Assembly: GCA_021804505.1 (NCBI GenBank)
Contig: JAJZHL010000049.1
Location: 1-7,025 of the forward strand
DNA: 7,025 bases
Direction: 5' to 3'
Source: Pseudomonadota bacterium
GTDB lineage: Bacteria; Pseudomonadota; Alphaproteobacteria; Rickettsiales; Rickettsiaceae
Position numbers and translations under genes: made by a program. The notes below the pieces were generated by a model, which saw nothing but the letters and a program-made list of their open reading frames with translations, was not told where the DNA came from and made no database searches. The first letter of the stretch is position 1. Each line of letters starts with the position of its first letter. Below, in pieces: positions 6,440-7,025 of the stretch.

Positions 6440-7025
6440 GCCATATTTGAATATTCGGCAGCAATCATCATTGGAGTATGAGAGTGCTGCGTTTTAAGCT
6501 CAGTATTTGCTCCATATTGTATCAAGGTTTCCATCATTTTTGCATTACCTTGTGCAGCACAAAGATGAATTGCACTCCAGCCATGTTCGTCTGTTTGCTT
6601 TAAGAGGGTAGGTGCCTTTGTTAGGAAATTTGTTATAATGTCCGGGTTATTATTCTTTATCGCAGTCCAAAATGCCATATGGCATTTTTCTGGTGTCACT
6701 TCTTTGGAAAAATTAGTGCTATTAAATAGTCTTTCTATTACCATATACCACACGTCATTCGCCTTATTATCAGCTAATTTTTTAATCGGCTCAAGATAAG
6801 AAGCCAAAATATCAGCTCTATTAGCATTCTTTTCACTTACCATATTATCTAATGCTTCTATTGCAATTTTAATTATGAGGTATTTATTTTGTTCAGTAAG
6901 ATACCAGCCAATAGTACGGTCTTTGAAAAGACTAATAATTAAATCAGGGAATATTTGGAGGTTTGAATACTCGGCTGCTATCATTATAGGAGCATTAGAG
7001 TGCTTTGTTTTGAGCTCAATATTTG
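6403..7025 (-). CDS. Ankyrin-repeat protein, N-terminus beyond the window, frameshifted at its C-end
   Basis: The frame is open from the right window edge (at least 206 codons), so the ATG at 6984 is internal and the true start lies outside. The edge already encodes part of an ankyrin repeat (KTKHSNAPIMIAAEYSN). Counting from the Met at 6984: residues 9-98 are helical and not clearly ankyrin; about 99-130 is a weak repeat (FWTAIKNNNPDIITNFL); 131-163 a clear repeat (DEHGWSAIHLCAAQGNAKMM, then LIQYGAN); 164-190 a third (HTPMMIAAEYSNMACLKILL) that breaks off at HTILI-stop. Ankyrin proteins mediate protein binding and in Rickettsiales are often secreted effectors; no secretion signal can be judged here. 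The frame for the missing part of the last repeat continues at 6439-6233. Confidence 0.8.
   Translation of the reverse strand, partial: NIELKTKHSNAPIMIAAEYSNLQIFPDLIISLFKDRTIGWYLTEQNKYLIIKIAIEALDNMVSEKNANRADILASYLEPIKKLADNKANDVWYMVIERLFNSTNFSKEVTPEKCHMAFWTAIKNNNPDIITNFLTKAPTLLKQTDEHGWSAIHLCAAQGNAKMMETLIQYGANTELKTQHSHTPMMIAAEYSNMACLKILLHTILI
6449..6509 (-). repeat. Internal 61-nt direct repeat of the ankyrin gene, copy A
   Basis: Matches 6965-7025 at 50 of 61 positions by direct comparison. It encodes ELKTQHSHTPMMIAAEYSN. The copies are 516 nt (172 codons) apart, in frame. Confidence 0.75.
6965..7025 (-). repeat. Internal 61-nt direct repeat of the ankyrin gene, copy B
   Basis: Partner of 6449-6509, encoding ELKTKHSNAPIMIAAEYSN. 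It is cut by the window edge, so the duplicated unit may be longer. After the shared EYSN the two copies diverge fully. Confidence 0.75.

Noticed and set aside
6403..6984. ATG at 6984 as the start of the ankyrin gene
   Set aside because: The frame stays open to the window edge and the upstream codons encode ankyrin repeat sequence, so this Met is internal.

Overview
The window reads as accessory DNA from an AT-rich intracellular alphaproteobacterium, most likely Rickettsiales and probably Rickettsiaceae (Rickettsia, Orientia or a protist-symbiont relative). This is inferred from the low GC and the gene mix: a DnaA_N-type replication protein, a D12-class DNA adenine methylase, an orphan histidine-kinase-like protein, an AAA-ATPase-like/PD-(D/E)XK protein and a decaying ankyrin-repeat gene. 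Such sets are known from Rickettsiales plasmids and from integrated conjugative elements (RAGEs). No integrase, tra or par gene lies inside the window, so element type and borders cannot be fixed here.

Layout: 1-223 is non-coding, with a structured patch that may be a dispersed repeat. A complete tRNA-Ala(GGC) with encoded CCA is at 224-299. A short spacer with an 11-nt tandem repeat precedes a plus-strand gene (438-1862) for a winged-helix plus DnaA_N protein. Inside that gene, three 22-nt-spaced AACyCCAAA repeats abut an 80-bp stretch of about 85% AT, a layout like an iteron origin. The Dam-type methylase (minus, 1859-2656) runs tail-to-tail into it; the two TAG stops share one CTAG. A 350-bp spacer with promoter-like, hairpin and possible relic-gene signals separates dam from the plus-strand kinase-like gene (3007-3954).

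That kinase-like protein keeps its ATP-binding N and G1 motifs but has tyrosine where the phospho-accepting histidine should be. A strong hairpin terminator (4007-4047) follows, then the 611-aa AAA-ATPase-like/PD-(D/E)XK protein (4137-5972). After a 260-bp spacer with several inverted repeats comes a minus-strand ankyrin gene that enters from the right edge and is interrupted by a frameshift near 6430, exactly where a T TTA AAA slippery heptamer sits in the correct register.

How the genes may work together (inference): the DnaA_N protein and methylase look like replication and modification functions of a mobile element. The kinase-like, ATPase/nuclease-like and ankyrin proteins look like cargo. 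The most interesting signals are the possible origin embedded in the replication gene, the histidine-less kinase, and the ankyrin frameshift with its in-register slippery site.
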